Origin: Ahaetulla prasina
Lineage: Eukaryota > Chordata > Lepidosauria > Squamata > Colubridae
Length of the DNA: 64,000 nt
NCBI RefSeq assembly: GCF_028640845.1
Contig: NC_080539.1
Span: forward strand, 180,495,459 to 180,559,458
Direction: 5' to 3'
The position numbers and the translations under genes are program-made. The notes under the pieces were generated by a model. It ran no database searches, had not been told where the DNA came from, and saw nothing but the letters and a program-made list of their open reading frames with translations. This document shows positions 63,579 to 64,000 of this stretch, piece after piece. The stretch's first letter is position 1, and every line of letters starts with the position of its first letter.

Positions 63579-64000
63579 TACAATTTTAAAAAACTTGAAA
63601 CATGATAGAATCAACTTCAAAAGAGCTAAACTGATCCAAGGCATAAGAAACAAGGTCCAAGGCTTTAGTTCTTGACACACCCAAGGCTTGAACAATTATT
63701 ACAAGTTTTTCTATGTTATTGTTAAAAATCTTGAAAGAGGCCTTGTCAAATTAAGTTGCTTTATAATCATATAAACTTACTTAAAATAATATGAAAGGAT
63801 AAAAATGGAAAGACCTTTTAAATCATATCTTCTGTATTCCAATTATAGAGGAACCAAACAGATTACTAAGCTCTTGCATTAATAAAATATAATTTTAAAA
63901 AATGGTTTACCTATAAAAGGTCATTTTTAAATGGGAGGGTTTTTGTCTTTGGAAAAGTGTGTGTTTCTTCACTGCAGCTCTAGATGTTTCTTCACATGAT
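63579..64000. other. Intergenic sequence to window end
   Basis: Only the shared 35-base stretch near 63604 is notable. Confidence 0.4.

Overview
The window is vertebrate nuclear DNA, almost certainly from a squamate reptile and most likely a snake. It has one spliced host gene with GT-AG introns, an AT-rich background and dense transposon debris. Sauria-type tRNA SINEs with a TGCTATTGCTATT tail, CR1/CR1-L3, L2 and L1 LINEs, many small hAT and mariner MITEs, and a perfect (AGAAT)19 array abutting a CR1-L3-like 3' end together point to snakes. No prokaryotic or free viral genome is present.

Region 1 (1-28,340) is the 3' three quarters of CDC5L on the plus strand. Eleven coding exons between 396 and 27,727 join in frame to give about 623 residues, matching roughly residue 181 to the stop of the ~802-residue vertebrate protein. 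The N-terminal Myb repeats lie upstream of the window. CDC5L is a core subunit of the PRP19 (NineTeen) complex of the spliceosome. A short 3' UTR with an AATAAA signal follows. The introns are heavily colonised. They hold a full-length 5.65-kb antisense L1 (9594-15246, 16-bp target duplication, intact ORF1, broken ORF2) and two solo LTRs of one family in opposite orientations (5849-6368 and 17743-18307). They also hold several hAT and mariner MITEs with clean duplications, SINEs, and an L2 fragment nested inside a MITE.

Region 2 (28,341-64,000) has no host exon that I can recognise. This would fit a gene-poor interval downstream of CDC5L (in mammals a long gap precedes SUPT3H/RUNX2, recalled rather than tested). 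It is a mosaic of a 1.3-kb fold-back hAT element (30964-32275), two L2 LINEs with endonuclease/reverse-transcriptase remnants (about 32370-35005 plus; 52640-54430 minus), and a 5'-truncated L1 with a 12-bp duplication (45320-45939). It also contains degenerate CR1-type LINEs (46730-47715, 51335-51720, 56560-59130), Sauria and chimeric SINEs, hAT and mariner MITEs, and microsatellites.

The coding content therefore divides into one conserved splicing gene and selfish elements in various states of decay. No novel multigene system was found. The most informative signals are exact target-site duplications that define element ends, fold-back structure inside a hAT element, a SINE whose 3' end carries the L2 3' hairpin, a possible 4.26-kb composite hAT with nested LINEs, and insertions packed just upstream of CDC5L 3' splice sites.
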